Shown here: piece after piece, positions 1 to 7,972 of the stretch
How the letters are laid out: every line of letters begins with the position of its first letter
Numbering within the stretch: position 1 is the stretch's first letter
NCBI RefSeq assembly: GCF_018437505.1
Contig: NZ_CP072467.1
Coordinates: forward strand, 3,430,010 to 3,494,009
Direction of reading: 5' to 3'
Length of the DNA: 64,000 nucleotides
Source: Spiractinospora alimapuensis
GTDB taxonomy: Bacteria; Actinomycetota; Actinomycetes; Streptosporangiales; Streptosporangiaceae
The notes under the pieces: model-generated
Databases searched by the model: none
What the model was told of the DNA's origin: nothing
Seen by the model: the letters and a program-made list of their open reading frames with translations, nothing else
Made by a program: the position numbers and the translations under genes

Positions 1-2
1 TC

Positions 3-335
3 CGGGTCGGTGTGGACATCGGCTGGTACGTCAACACGCAACATCCCGATCATCCGAACCTTCACTTCGACTTCTGTCTCCAGGGCCACGAGTCGGTTCC
101 CGCGGTCGAGCGAGACCACCTCGGTGGAGGTCTCGGGCTCCTCGTGGACGACGTCGACGCGGAGGCGCGCCGACTCGAGGCCGCGGGTGTGGAGTTCCTC
201 CTTGCCCCGGTGACCGAACCCTGGGGACAGCGCCGTTTCCAGGTACTCGGTCCGGACAACCTGTGCGTCGAGGTGATCCAGATGGTGACCCCCGACCCCA
301 CGTGGCTGGCGGAACACGGTCTCGCTCCAGAGTGA
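3..335 (+). CDS. VOC (glyoxalase/bleomycin-resistance fold) protein, 5' truncated
   Basis: The reading frame is open to the left window edge, so the true start lies upstream; about 111 codons are visible. The C-terminal half reads like the second beta-alpha-beta-beta-beta module of a vicinal-oxygen-chelate protein, with a GLxLLVDDVDAE helix start, a VTEPWGQR turn and a final strand DNLCVEV whose Glu commonly binds metal in this superfamily. VOC proteins are usually 120-150 residues, so only 10-40 residues should be missing. The substrate cannot be told: glyoxalase, fosfomycin or bleomycin resistance and dioxygenase-like members look alike here. It precedes the regulator at 442 in the same direction, separated by about 105 bases. 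Confidence 0.75.
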   Translation, partial: RVGVDIGWYVNTQHPDHPNLHFDFCLQGHESVPAVERDHLGGGLGLLVDDVDAEARRLEAAGVEFLLAPVTEPWGQRRFQVLGPDNLCVEVIQMVTPDPTWLAEHGLAPE

Positions 336-441
336 CGCGCGCCCGGCGTGTCACTGTTCGCCGCCCGCCGCCCACGCCCCGTGCGCGGCGGGCGGTTAGG
401 GTGTGCCGTCGGGACGACGCGACGCGAGCTGAGGGGGACCC

Positions 442-1119
442 GTGGCACTGGGGGCCGACCAACCGGAACCGGCGACCGTCCGGGTCCTGATCGTCGACGA
501 CGAGCAGCTCGTCCGTGCGGGGCTACGGATGATCCTGGACGCCGCCCCGGACATCACGATCGTGGGAGAGGCCGCCGACGGTGCCGAGGCGGTAGAACTC
601 ACCTCGTCCGTCGGTCCGGACATCGTGCTTCTGGACATCAGGATGCCCGGGACCGACGGGCTCACGGCGGCCGAGCGACTCGCCACGCTCCCCGCACCGC
701 CCCGTGTCGTCCTGCTGACGACGTTCGACCTGGACGAGTACGTTCACCGCGGGCTTCGCGCCGGAGCGGTGGGGTTCCTGTTGAAGGACACCCCGCCGCG
801 GGACCTGGTCGACGCGGTACGAACCATCCACGCGGGCAACGCCATGCTCGCCCCGAGCGTGACGCGCCGGATGCTGCACCACTTCTCGTCACACGCCGAC
901 GGTTCCGCCCCGGCGGAGCGTCGTCTCGCCACCCTGAGCGACCGCGAACGCGACGTCCTCCTCGCGGTGGCCCGCGGCAGGTCCAACGCCGAGGCCGCTC
1001 GTGAACTCGGCATGCGCGAACCGACCGTCAAGGCCCACGTGAGCCGCATCCTCGCCAAGCTCGAACTCACCAACCGGGTCCAGGCGGCGATCCTCGCCCA
1101 CGACGCCGGCTGGGTGTGA
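442..1119 (+). CDS. NarL/LuxR-type two-component response regulator
   Basis: A 225-residue transcription factor with an N-terminal receiver (about residues 13-130) and a C-terminal LuxR helix-turn-helix (about 158-220). The receiver is complete: acidic pair D19/D20, phospho-acceptor D65 in VLLDIRMPG, switch residues T93/T94 and invariant K115. The HTH carries the typical LSDRERDVLLAVARG...EPTVKAHVSRILAKL pattern. GTG at 442 is preceded by an AGGGGG ribosome site. No histidine kinase lies on either side within the window, so the partner is upstream of the window or unlinked. In actinomycetes this family often acts with intracellular DesK-like kinases, but the target genes are unknown. Confidence 0.9.
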   Translation: MALGADQPEPATVRVLIVDDEQLVRAGLRMILDAAPDITIVGEAADGAEAVELTSSVGPDIVLLDIRMPGTDGLTAAERLATLPAPPRVVLLTTFDLDEYVHRGLRAGAVGFLLKDTPPRDLVDAVRTIHAGNAMLAPSVTRRMLHHFSSHADGSAPAERRLATLSDRERDVLLAVARGRSNAEAARELGMREPTVKAHVSRILAKLELTNRVQAAILAHDAGWV

Positions 1120-1325
1120 CCGAACGTAGGGGCCCCTGGAACGTGGCGGCCGAACACCGACGCACGCCGCGGCGCGACGGCGATAACGCACCAATCGCCA
1201 CGGGCGAATTGAACAATCTCGATGATCCTTCTGACGATGATCATTCCGTAGCGTGCTCGAAACGCGCGTCCCACAGGGTGTGCACGAATCACCCCCAATT
1301 CGCAGCGCGTCGCGGAAGGAACATC

Positions 1326-2651
1326 GTGTCGAACAACGAGCACGACCCCCAGGCCTCCGAAACATCCATCACCTACGGCGTCAACGACATGCCTCCCCTG
1401 CGGAAGGCGATCCCGCTCGGTATCCAGCACGTGCTCACGATGTTCGCGAGCAACGTCACCGTCCCCATCCTGATCGCCGGCGCCGTGGGCGCGACGGTGG
1501 GAGAGACGGCTCTCCTGGTGCAGGCCGCCCTCCTGTGCGCGGGTCTCACCACATTGCTGCAGACCGTCGGAATCGGCCGCGTCGGCTCGCGACTGCCCAT
1601 CGTCCAGGGCACGAGCTTCGGTTTCCTGGTCGTCGCCGTCTCGGTCGGCCCCACCTACGGGCTGCCCGCGATTCTGGGCGGCGCCATCGTGGCCGGCGTG
1701 GTCCAGTGCCTGATGGGCCTGGTCATGCCGTGGCTGAAGCGCCTCTTCCCGCCCCTGGTGAGCGGAATCGTGGTGCTCACCATCGGCGTGGGCCTCTTCC
1801 CGTCCGGACTCAACCTCATGGCGGGGGGAGCGGGCGCGGAGGACTACGGTTCCTACACCAACCTCGGCTTCGCGTTATTCGTCTTCGTCCTCGTGATCGG
1901 GATCAGCCAGTTCGGACGCGGGTTCTTCGCCACCTCGGCGGTGCTCATCGGGCTGACGGTCGGCTACCTCGCCGCGATCCCGTTCGGACTGGTCGACTTC
2001 AGCGGTGTCGCCGAGGCGGCCTGGTTCGACATCCCCCGCCCGATGCAGTTCGGCCTGTCCTTCCCGATGGCCGCGGTCGTCGCCATGGCGGTGATGGGAA
2101 TCGCGACCACGGTCGAGACCATCGGTGACCTCTCCGCGGTCACCAAGGGCGGCGCCGGCCGGGAGGTCACCAACCGGGAAATGACCGGCGGTGTACTCGC
2201 GGACGGGGTCGGAACCATCATCTCTCCCTTCCTCAACGCGTTCCCGAACACCACCTACGCGCAGAACGTCGGGCTCGTGACCCTCACCGGTGTCATGAGC
2301 CGCCACGTCGTCTCCATCGGCGCGGGGTTCCTCCTGATCTGCGCCCTGTCGCCGAAGCTCGCCGCGGTCATCACGGCGATGCCCTCCTCGGTCCTGGGTG
2401 GTGCCGGCATCGTCATGTTCGGGCTCGTCGCCGCCTCGGGAATCCGGCTGATCACCGACCGGCCGATGTCCCGACGCAATCTCACGATCATCTCGGCGTC
2501 CGTGGGTCCGGGCCTCGGTCTGGCGATGGTCCCCGACGCGATCGCGGTGCTGCCCGAGACGCTCTACATCCTGCTGGAGACGGGCATCGTTCCCGCCGCG
2601 ACCATCGCGGTGATCCTGAACCTGGTCATCCCGGACCAGGCCGACCGGTGA
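1326..2651 (+). CDS. NCS2-family nucleobase (xanthine/uracil) permease
   Basis: A 441-residue polytopic membrane protein of the nucleobase-cation symporter-2 family, expected to import xanthine, urate or uracil by proton symport. It has the first-helix signature QHVLTMFASN, the TVETIGD segment of TM8 and the NAT motif QNVGLVTLTG around TM10; this last resembles xanthine permeases (QN..G....TG) more than uracil carriers. The open frame extends left to 1116, but GTG at 1326 follows a clear GGAAGGA at 1314-1320 and gives the usual family length. The leader contains an ATGATC/GATCAT inverted repeat (1222-1243) that could be an operator. A strong hairpin follows the stop. Confidence 0.9.
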   Translation: MSNNEHDPQASETSITYGVNDMPPLRKAIPLGIQHVLTMFASNVTVPILIAGAVGATVGETALLVQAALLCAGLTTLLQTVGIGRVGSRLPIVQGTSFGFLVVAVSVGPTYGLPAILGGAIVAGVVQCLMGLVMPWLKRLFPPLVSGIVVLTIGVGLFPSGLNLMAGGAGAEDYGSYTNLGFALFVFVLVIGISQFGRGFFATSAVLIGLTVGYLAAIPFGLVDFSGVAEAAWFDIPRPMQFGLSFPMAAVVAMAVMGIATTVETIGDLSAVTKGGAGREVTNREMTGGVLADGVGTIISPFLNAFPNTTYAQNVGLVTLTGVMSRHVVSIGAGFLLICALSPKLAAVITAMPSSVLGGAGIVMFGLVAASGIRLITDRPMSRRNLTIISASVGPGLGLAMVPDAIAVLPETLYILLETGIVPAATIAVILNLVIPDQADR

Positions 2652-2683
2652 GGGTTGGCCCGCCGGCGTCGGCGGGCCAACCC
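2652..2683. terminator. 14-bp stem hairpin between convergent genes
   Basis: A perfect inverted repeat (stem 2652-2665 with 2670-2683, loop GCGT) begins right after the permease stop codon and lies between convergent genes. There is no T-run, as is common in high-GC actinomycetes, but the position fits a bidirectional terminator. Confidence 0.7.
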
Positions 2684-2695
2684 AGGGACCGGTCC

Positions 2696-2720
2696 GCGGG
2701 TGGGTGTGCCACCCACCCGC
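2696..2720. terminator. Second tandem hairpin in the same convergent gap
   Basis: A perfect 11-bp stem (2696-2706 with 2710-2720) with a 3-base loop sits 12 bases beyond the first hairpin. Two strong hairpins in tandem between convergent genes suggest a reinforced terminator. Confidence 0.55.
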
Positions 2721-2777
2721 CGTTCGACTTCCACGCGGCCCGGACCTTCGCAGGAAGGGCGCGCCCCGGTGCCGGAC

Positions 2778-3347
2778 TCAGTGGGTCCGACGCGCGAGCA
2801 GCCGGGTGGTACGGGCGTGGCCGGCGGTGAGCTGGCGCTCGGTCAGGATCGCGAAGCCACGGGGCAGGCGGGCGCCCAGCGCCCCGTGGCGCACCCGGAA
2901 GCGCGTGGTCTCGCCGTCCACCGCCGCGAGGGCCTCCCACCCGAACAGCCCGCCGGGACTCACCGCGGCGGCGCCGACGTCGAAGGCCCCCTCGTCCCAG
3001 TAGCGTGTCGCCAGGACGATCGCGTAGGACTCCTCGGGGCGGAACCGGGTGGCGTCGGCGAGGACACAGTGGACGCGGTCGCCGAGGTCCCGGCGCTCCG
3101 CCTCCTCCGTCAACTGGTCCAGTGCCACGTCGGACACGTCCACGACGGTGACGGTGCGTCCCATCGCCGCGAGCTCCAGCGCGCTGCCGGAACGTCCCGC
3201 GGCGAGTTCGAGGACGGGGCCGGGAGGAGGATTGGCCTCCATCGCGTCGGCGGCGAGGGGGTGAGGTGGGAAGCCGGGGGGATCATCAGCGAAACGAGCG
3301 TTCCACCGGCGTCGGTCTGGGTGATCGCGCAAGTCTTCTGGAACCAC
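2778..3347 (-). CDS. Class I SAM-dependent methyltransferase
   Basis: A 189-residue Rossmann-fold methyltransferase. Motif I is VLELAAGRSGSAL (about residues 45-57); the acidic end of strand beta-2 is VTVVDVSD, and a DAT segment follows near residue 98 where the adenine-contacting acid is expected. It is short and lacks an added substrate domain, so the methyl acceptor cannot be read. GTG at 3347 is preceded by GGTGGG. It is followed upstream (same strand) by the PrsW-like gene with only an 18-base gap, so the two are probably co-transcribed. Confidence 0.8.
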   Translation of the reverse strand: MVPEDLRDHPDRRRWNARFADDPPGFPPHPLAADAMEANPPPGPVLELAAGRSGSALELAAMGRTVTVVDVSDVALDQLTEEAERRDLGDRVHCVLADATRFRPEESYAIVLATRYWDEGAFDVGAAAVSPGGLFGWEALAAVDGETTRFRVRHGALGARLPRGFAILTERQLTAGHARTTRLLARRTH

Positions 3348-3365
3348 CCCACCAGTGTGACGCAG

Positions 3366-4343
3366 TCACTCGGGGACGCGTTGGGCGCGGTTCGCCCAAT
3401 AGCGCAACCACAGCAGGTTCACGAGGATGACGACGAGCAGTCCCAGCGCGTAGAGGATCCCCACCATCGCCTGCTGTTCCGAGGTGAAGTGGGCGTTGCC
3501 GTCCCGGGCGACCAGGCGCAGTTGTGCCTGTGTCCCGGTCAGGAGCAGCACGATGCCCGTGACGAACGGATGCATCGCGTCCCACACCGCGTGCAGCACC
3601 GACACCCCCAGGTAGACGAGGAGGAACCATCCGGTGACGCGGTACCGGCGCCCGTGCGCGGCCTGGAACAGCGCCGCGACCGCGATCGCCGTCCACAGCC
3701 CGTGCATGAACGGGCTGAGCATGCCGCGGAGTACCTCCACCTGGACCACGGCCATGATGTCGAGCCCACGTTCGGTGATCACCGCGCTCAGCGCGTATCC
3801 GGCCGACTCGAAGGCCGCGAACCCGAACCCGACCGCGGCGCCCAGGAGCAGCCCGTCCCGGACGGTGTAACGCGTCAGGTGCCGGGCGACGATCGCCGCG
3901 GCGAGGATCTTGACGGCCTCCTCGATGAGCCCGACGCCCAGGAAGAGGAAGAGGTTCGGGCGCAGGAGGTAGGACTCCAGTACGGAGGCCCCGAGGACCC
4001 CGATCAGTCCACCGATGATGAACGCGCGGACCATGAGGACGATGCTGACCTCGTCGCTCCGCGCACGTTCGTAGGCCCAGACCACGAACGTGACCGGAAC
4101 CAGGAAGCTCCCCAGCAGCACGATCGTGGGGACGAGGTTGGTGTTCCGGGTCAACAGCGTGATGACGACGGTGGCCAGCCAGAGCAAGAGACCGATCCAG
4201 AACACCCGGGACCACGCGCTTCTGGCCCGCCGGCGCCGATGCGGTACCGATCCGCCCAGCGGCGCGTTCATGTCCGTCACGGCCCAACCACCACTCCGTT
4301 GCGGGGATCCACGACCGGACGGCGCCGCCTCCAGCGACGACAC
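3366..4343 (-). CDS. PrsW-family intramembrane metalloprotease
   Basis: A polytopic membrane protein of about 325 residues with roughly eight hydrophobic segments. It shows the PrsW (M82) signature: GLIEEAVKI with the paired glutamates, then FAAFESAGYALS, then MHGLWTA and HAVWDA, the last two providing the metal-binding histidines. PrsW of Bacillus cleaves an anti-sigma factor; actinomycete homologues are common and their substrates unknown. Start is uncertain: GTG at 4343 has GAAGG five bases upstream, while a Met 24 codons later (4271) would also give a complete membrane domain. It lies just upstream of the methyltransferase on the same strand. Confidence 0.85.
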   Translation of the reverse strand: MSSLEAAPSGRGSPQRSGGWAVTDMNAPLGGSVPHRRRRARSAWSRVFWIGLLLWLATVVITLLTRNTNLVPTIVLLGSFLVPVTFVVWAYERARSDEVSIVLMVRAFIIGGLIGVLGASVLESYLLRPNLFLFLGVGLIEEAVKILAAAIVARHLTRYTVRDGLLLGAAVGFGFAAFESAGYALSAVITERGLDIMAVVQVEVLRGMLSPFMHGLWTAIAVAALFQAAHGRRYRVTGWFLLVYLGVSVLHAVWDAMHPFVTGIVLLLTGTQAQLRLVARDGNAHFTSEQQAMVGILYALGLLVVILVNLLWLRYWANRAQRVPE

Positions 4344-4464
4344 CACGACCTTCGCCGCGGAACGACATCAAATGATTACTTTCCGCAATGAACGTGTGTG
4401 AACCCTGACGAGGCGACCGCGAGGTCGGCACGCCCCCGGTGGCCAAGTGTCCGCAGGAGCGGGG

Positions 4465-5328
4465 TCAGCGTGGCCGGTAGGCGGTCACCAGCACGGACAC
4501 CGTCACGGAGATCGGTTCCTCCGCCCGCCCCAACGCGGCGAGTCGCTCCCCGTCCAGATGGTGCGCGGAGGGTCCCATCGACACGGCGGACACGGCGAGC
4601 TCCGGCGCCAGGTCGACGCTGTACTCGACCCGGCGCTCGACCACGGAGGTGAACCGGGAGCCGAGTCCACGGTCGAGGCGTTCCTCCTTGTCCGCGTCCA
4701 CGCTGACGAGGCCGAGACCCTCCCGCAGCTCGCCCAGGTGACGGCCGGTCGGACGCGCGACGACCAGAAGCCCCTTCGCGGTGAGGACCCTGTGGAACTC
4801 CGCGGGGTTGCGCGGCGAGAAGACGTCCAGGAGCACGTCGACCGACGCGTCCCGGAGCGGGAGCGTCTGCCACACGTCACTCGCGACGGCGGCCGCCCGT
4901 GGGTGAACCCGCGCGGCACGGCGCAACGCGAACTTCGACACGTCCAGGCCGAGCCCGACCGCGTCGGCGTGCCGATCGAGGAACGACGCGAGGTAGTAGC
5001 CCGTCCCCACACCCGAGTCCACCACCACCTCCGGGTGCGCCTCGCATTCTCCCGCGACCTCGGCCACCGCCGTGGCCACGGGTGCGAAGTGCCCCGACCC
5101 CAGCAGTTCCTCCCGAGCGCGCACCATCGCGGCGGTGTCCCCGGTCCCCGCGGTCGGACGCCCGGTCAACAGACTGACGTAGCCCTGCCGGGCCAGGTCG
5201 AAGGAGTGCCCCCTAACGCAGCGAAGCGCGCGTCCGTCCAGTGCCAACTCCGCGCCGCACACCGGACACACCACGACACCCAGCACCCGCCGCAACACCG
5301 GCGACTCCCCACCCTGCCCACCAGTCAT
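4465..5328 (-). CDS. RlmA-family 23S rRNA (guanine-N1) methyltransferase
   Basis: A 287-residue protein with an N-terminal zinc finger (CPVCG, then C and H in LRCVRGHSFDLARQGYVSLL) followed by a Rossmann methyltransferase domain (VVDSGVGTGYYLASFLD as motif I, then DVFSPRNPAEF). This order is diagnostic of RlmA/TlrB enzymes, which methylate G745 or G748 of 23S rRNA; TlrB-type members give tylosin resistance. Which guanine it modifies cannot be decided here. ATG at 5328 has GGAG only two bases upstream, so an earlier start (for example 5367) remains possible. The antitoxin gene at 5401 diverges from it. Confidence 0.85.
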   Translation of the reverse strand: MTGGQGGESPVLRRVLGVVVCPVCGAELALDGRALRCVRGHSFDLARQGYVSLLTGRPTAGTGDTAAMVRAREELLGSGHFAPVATAVAEVAGECEAHPEVVVDSGVGTGYYLASFLDRHADAVGLGLDVSKFALRRAARVHPRAAAVASDVWQTLPLRDASVDVLLDVFSPRNPAEFHRVLTAKGLLVVARPTGRHLGELREGLGLVSVDADKEERLDRGLGSRFTSVVERRVEYSVDLAPELAVSAVSMGPSAHHLDGERLAALGRAEEPISVTVSVLVTAYRPR

Positions 5329-5400
5329 GACTCCATTGTCGAGTCCCCGCTCCACCAGCTGGACCATGACAGTGATGCCAATTTCTGACACCATCCGACT

Positions 5401-5601
5401 GTGAACACGCGGCGACGCCCTCCCCAGGAAGTCCACACGCGCGTGAAACGCGCCGCGGAGGAGGATGGAAACAGCGTCACTTCCGAGGCCGCGACCGCGA
5501 TCGAGGATTGCCTGGAACGACGCCAGACGGAACGAGTACGGGAAATCGCACGAGAGATCGCTCGGCGTGACGCCGAACTCCTCGACCTGCTGGCGCAGTG
5601 A
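5401..5601 (+). CDS. Small antitoxin-like (ribbon-helix-helix) protein of a Doc-type TA pair
   Basis: A 66-residue charged protein. The N-terminal part (RRPPQEVHTRVKRAAEEDGNS) resembles the strand-helix-helix of Arc/MetJ antitoxins: a short beta strand, an amphipathic helix, then SVTSEAATAIEDCL as the second helix. The C-terminus is a long charged helix rich in Arg and Glu, as expected for a toxin-binding tail. The stop overlaps the start of a Doc-like toxin remnant at 5598, the usual overlapped antitoxin-toxin order. GTG at 5401 has no clear ribosome site, so the message may be leaderless. Identification rests mainly on the toxin remnant downstream. Confidence 0.65.
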   Translation: MNTRRRPPQEVHTRVKRAAEEDGNSVTSEAATAIEDCLERRQTERVREIAREIARRDAELLDLLAQ

Positions 5602-5678
5602 CCGGCTATCTCACCAAGAACGACCTTCTTGCCGTAGCGGACGACGTGCTTCCCGCGCCCCACACCCTCATGGTCTAG
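5598..5678 (+). pseudogene. Remnant of a Doc/Fic-family (death-on-curing) toxin, 26 codons
   Basis: GTG at 5598 overlaps the antitoxin stop by four bases and opens a frame of only 26 codons beginning VTGYLTKNDLLAVADDVL, ending at TAG 5676-5678. Doc toxins of actinobacteria start with this kind of sequence (YLT..DLL.IA..VL) and then run about 120 residues to the HxFxxxNKR active site. Everything after residue 26, including the Fic motif, is absent; the next gene occupies the opposite strand immediately. The toxin is therefore a truncated, inactive remnant beside a still-open antitoxin. Confidence 0.65.
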
Positions 5679-6763
5679 TTCGGGCTGATGCGCACCACGC
5701 CGGCGAAGCCGGAGAAGCGGACGTCGGTCACGCGGACGACCTGGCCGGAGCTGGGTGCCTCGATCATCTGCCCGTCGCCGAGGTAGATGGCGACGTGGGA
5801 GATGTAGTCCGGCTGGTTGGGATCGGTGCGCCAGAAGAGGAGGTCGCCCCGTTCGGCCTCGGAGTAGTCGAGGCGGGGACCGACCGTCCACTGCTCGTGG
5901 GTCACGCGGGGGAGCGAGACTCCCGCCTGGGCGAAGGCCCATTGCACCAGCCCGGAGCAGTCGAAGTTGTCCGGACCGCTGCCGCCCCACACATAGGGTG
6001 CGCCGAGTTTGGACTCCGCCGCGTCGATCGCGGACTCGACCGACTCGGAGCTGAGTCGGTCCCCGTCCCAGCGCGCACCGTCGTCTCCGGTTCCCTCGGT
6101 CTCCTCGAGCTCCGCACCGGGGAGGAGCTGCACTCCGCTCTCCGGTGGGAGCTTCTCGGTGAGCTCCTCCTGCAAGGCGATGACGTCGGCCCCTGGCGCG
6201 CTGACCAGAGCCGCGTTGCCGACCGGCATGCCGAGCTCCTCAGCCCGGTCCGCGGCGACGTAGCCGTCAACGCCGGGGATACGTGAGTCCACCGCGTCGC
6301 CGACGGTCAGTCGCCAGGTATCGTTCTCCTCGTCCTCGCCCAGTCGTTCGCCGGGCTCCAGCCCGCCGTGTTCGGCGGGCAGGATCGTCCCCTCGCGCAA
6401 CGCGGACACCGTGGCGTTCTGGACGTCGGACAGTTCCTCCTCCGAGCCGCCGAACCGCGCCAGGGACTCGGGGTCGGCGCCGACGACCGCCGTGTCCCGG
6501 TCGTCCACGCCCAGGCGGGCCGCGGAGGCGAGAAGGACGTCGTCCACCCCATCGCGTTCCGTCAGCTCGCTGAGCAATTCCTCGGGCAACGCGTCCGCCG
6601 AGGCGATGAACAGGTCGGCGTCCGCCGGCAGCGGGACCGCTGCCTCCTGGGTGTCCGAGCTCTCCGCGTCCGTGGGGTCCGCGGCCGCCGGCGTGGCGAC
6701 CATCGTGGTCGCGGCGACGGCGAACAGAGTCAGGGACGACAGCATCGTCGGCCTTCGGTGCAC
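5675..6763 (-). CDS. Secreted NlpC/P60 (C40) peptidoglycan endopeptidase
   Basis: A 362-residue protein with a signal peptide (basic start, hydrophobic stretch to about residue 22, cleavage near PAAA-DP), a central uncharacterised acidic region (about 45-220) and a C-terminal NlpC/P60 domain (about 240-360). The catalytic Cys is C269 in NFDCSGLVQWAFA, the His is H323 in YISHVAIYLGDG, and E335 follows twelve residues later, giving the Cys-His-Glu triad known from mycobacterial RipA. Such enzymes cleave stem peptides during growth or division. GTG at 6763 has GGGAGG upstream and starts right at the signal peptide. The 3' end overlaps the toxin remnant by four bases. Confidence 0.9.
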   Translation of the reverse strand: MHRRPTMLSSLTLFAVAATTMVATPAAADPTDAESSDTQEAAVPLPADADLFIASADALPEELLSELTERDGVDDVLLASAARLGVDDRDTAVVGADPESLARFGGSEEELSDVQNATVSALREGTILPAEHGGLEPGERLGEDEENDTWRLTVGDAVDSRIPGVDGYVAADRAEELGMPVGNAALVSAPGADVIALQEELTEKLPPESGVQLLPGAELEETEGTGDDGARWDGDRLSSESVESAIDAAESKLGAPYVWGGSGPDNFDCSGLVQWAFAQAGVSLPRVTHEQWTVGPRLDYSEAERGDLLFWRTDPNQPDYISHVAIYLGDGQMIEAPSSGQVVRVTDVRFSGFAGVVRISPN

Positions 6764-6872
6764 GTGGTTCCTCCCGTTCCGAGGATTTCGCCCGGGCATG
6801 CCGGACCACCACCGAATATAACACTTCGTACTTGTTTGACTACGTACAGGAATGTCCGTGTTGCTCTGATTC

Positions 6873-7820
6873 TTACTGTTCTCTCTGAGCGAGTGCGGCG
6901 ACGACCCGCGATGGACTGGGTCGCCCGAGATGCTTCGCCATCCACAGGCTTGTGGACACCAACGCGTCCAGGTCCACACCGTGGTCGATTCCGAGACCGG
7001 TCAGCAGCCAGACAAGATCCTCCGTGGCGAGGTTCCCGGTGGCGCTACCGGCGTAGGGACACCCTCCGATGCCACCAGCGGACGCGTCGAACTCCGCGAT
7101 CTCCGTCGACAGCGCTGCGTAGACGTTGGCGAGAGCCTGCCCATAGGTGTCGTGGAAGTGCATGGCGACCTGCGACGGCGGGATACCCGCTCCTCCCAGG
7201 GCTTCCACCATTCGTGTCACCTGGCCCGGTGTCCCGACCCCGATGGTGTCGCCGATCGAGATCGTCCCGCAGCCCATCTCCCGCAGCCGCAGCGAGACCC
7301 GCACGACGTCCTCGACCGGGACCGGTCCCTCCCACGGGTCACCGAAACACATGGATACGTACCCGCGCACCGGGATCCCATGCGCCGTCGCACTCGCGAC
7401 CACCGGCTCGAACATCCGCAGGACCCCGTCGACGTCCCGGTTGAGGTTGCGACGCGCGAACGTCTCGGTCGCGCTCGCGAACACCGCGATCTCTCTCGCC
7501 CCCGCGGCCAGGGCCCGCTCCAACCCCTTTTCGTTGGGGACCAGCACGGGATAGCTCACTCCCGGCCCCGGTTCCAGGGCGAGTGTGACCTCCCGGGCGT
7601 CGGCCAACTGCGGAATCCAACGCGGCGAGACGAAACTCGTGGTCTCGATCGTGCGCAGCCCGGCGGCACGCAGCCGGAGAATCAGCTCGACCTTCACCTT
7701 CGTCGGGATGACCGCCGCCTCCGCCTGCAGTCCGTCCCGCGGGGCCACCTCATAGACCCGCACGGATCTCGGCAGACCCGTGCGCGGTTCGACGGCGGGA
7801 AGTCCGGGATTTGTCGACAC
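6873..7820 (-). CDS. Hydroxymethylglutaryl-CoA lyase
   Basis: A 315-residue TIM-barrel enzyme that splits HMG-CoA to acetoacetate and acetyl-CoA, the last step of leucine breakdown. Residues known in the family are all present: R28-D29 in APRDGLQ, metal histidines H221 and H223 in MHFHDTYGQ, and the signature GGIGGCPYAGSATGN with catalytic C254 and metal-binding N263. GTG at 7820 follows AGGAGG by five bases. No acyl-CoA dehydrogenase or carboxylase of the leucine pathway is adjacent, so it may serve another HMG-CoA-like substrate. The divergent neighbour is a metabolite symporter. Confidence 0.9.
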   Translation of the reverse strand: MSTNPGLPAVEPRTGLPRSVRVYEVAPRDGLQAEAAVIPTKVKVELILRLRAAGLRTIETTSFVSPRWIPQLADAREVTLALEPGPGVSYPVLVPNEKGLERALAAGAREIAVFASATETFARRNLNRDVDGVLRMFEPVVASATAHGIPVRGYVSMCFGDPWEGPVPVEDVVRVSLRLREMGCGTISIGDTIGVGTPGQVTRMVEALGGAGIPPSQVAMHFHDTYGQALANVYAALSTEIAEFDASAGGIGGCPYAGSATGNLATEDLVWLLTGLGIDHGVDLDALVSTSLWMAKHLGRPSPSRVVAALAQREQ

Positions 7821-7972
7821 GCTACCTCCTGTGTCCACGTCAGTCGCCTTTCGCCTGACGCGATGCCGAGTGTGTTTCGAAGTTACGTGAACCTGGCCCA
7901 AAAATGGCGTGCGAGTTGCGGAGCGGATTCCTCCCGCGGGAATTCCATCCCTATGAGCACGGGGAGGAAATC

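Noticed and set aside
1209..1243. Possible promoter/operator before the permease
   Set aside because: TTGAAC is present but no -10 box at suitable spacing; only the ATGATC/GATCAT repeat is noted in the gene entry.
2655..4391. A 578-codon open frame on the plus strand
   Set aside because: It lies antisense to the methyltransferase and PrsW-like genes; its translation is Arg/Glu/Pro-rich with no motif, a shadow of high-GC codon use.
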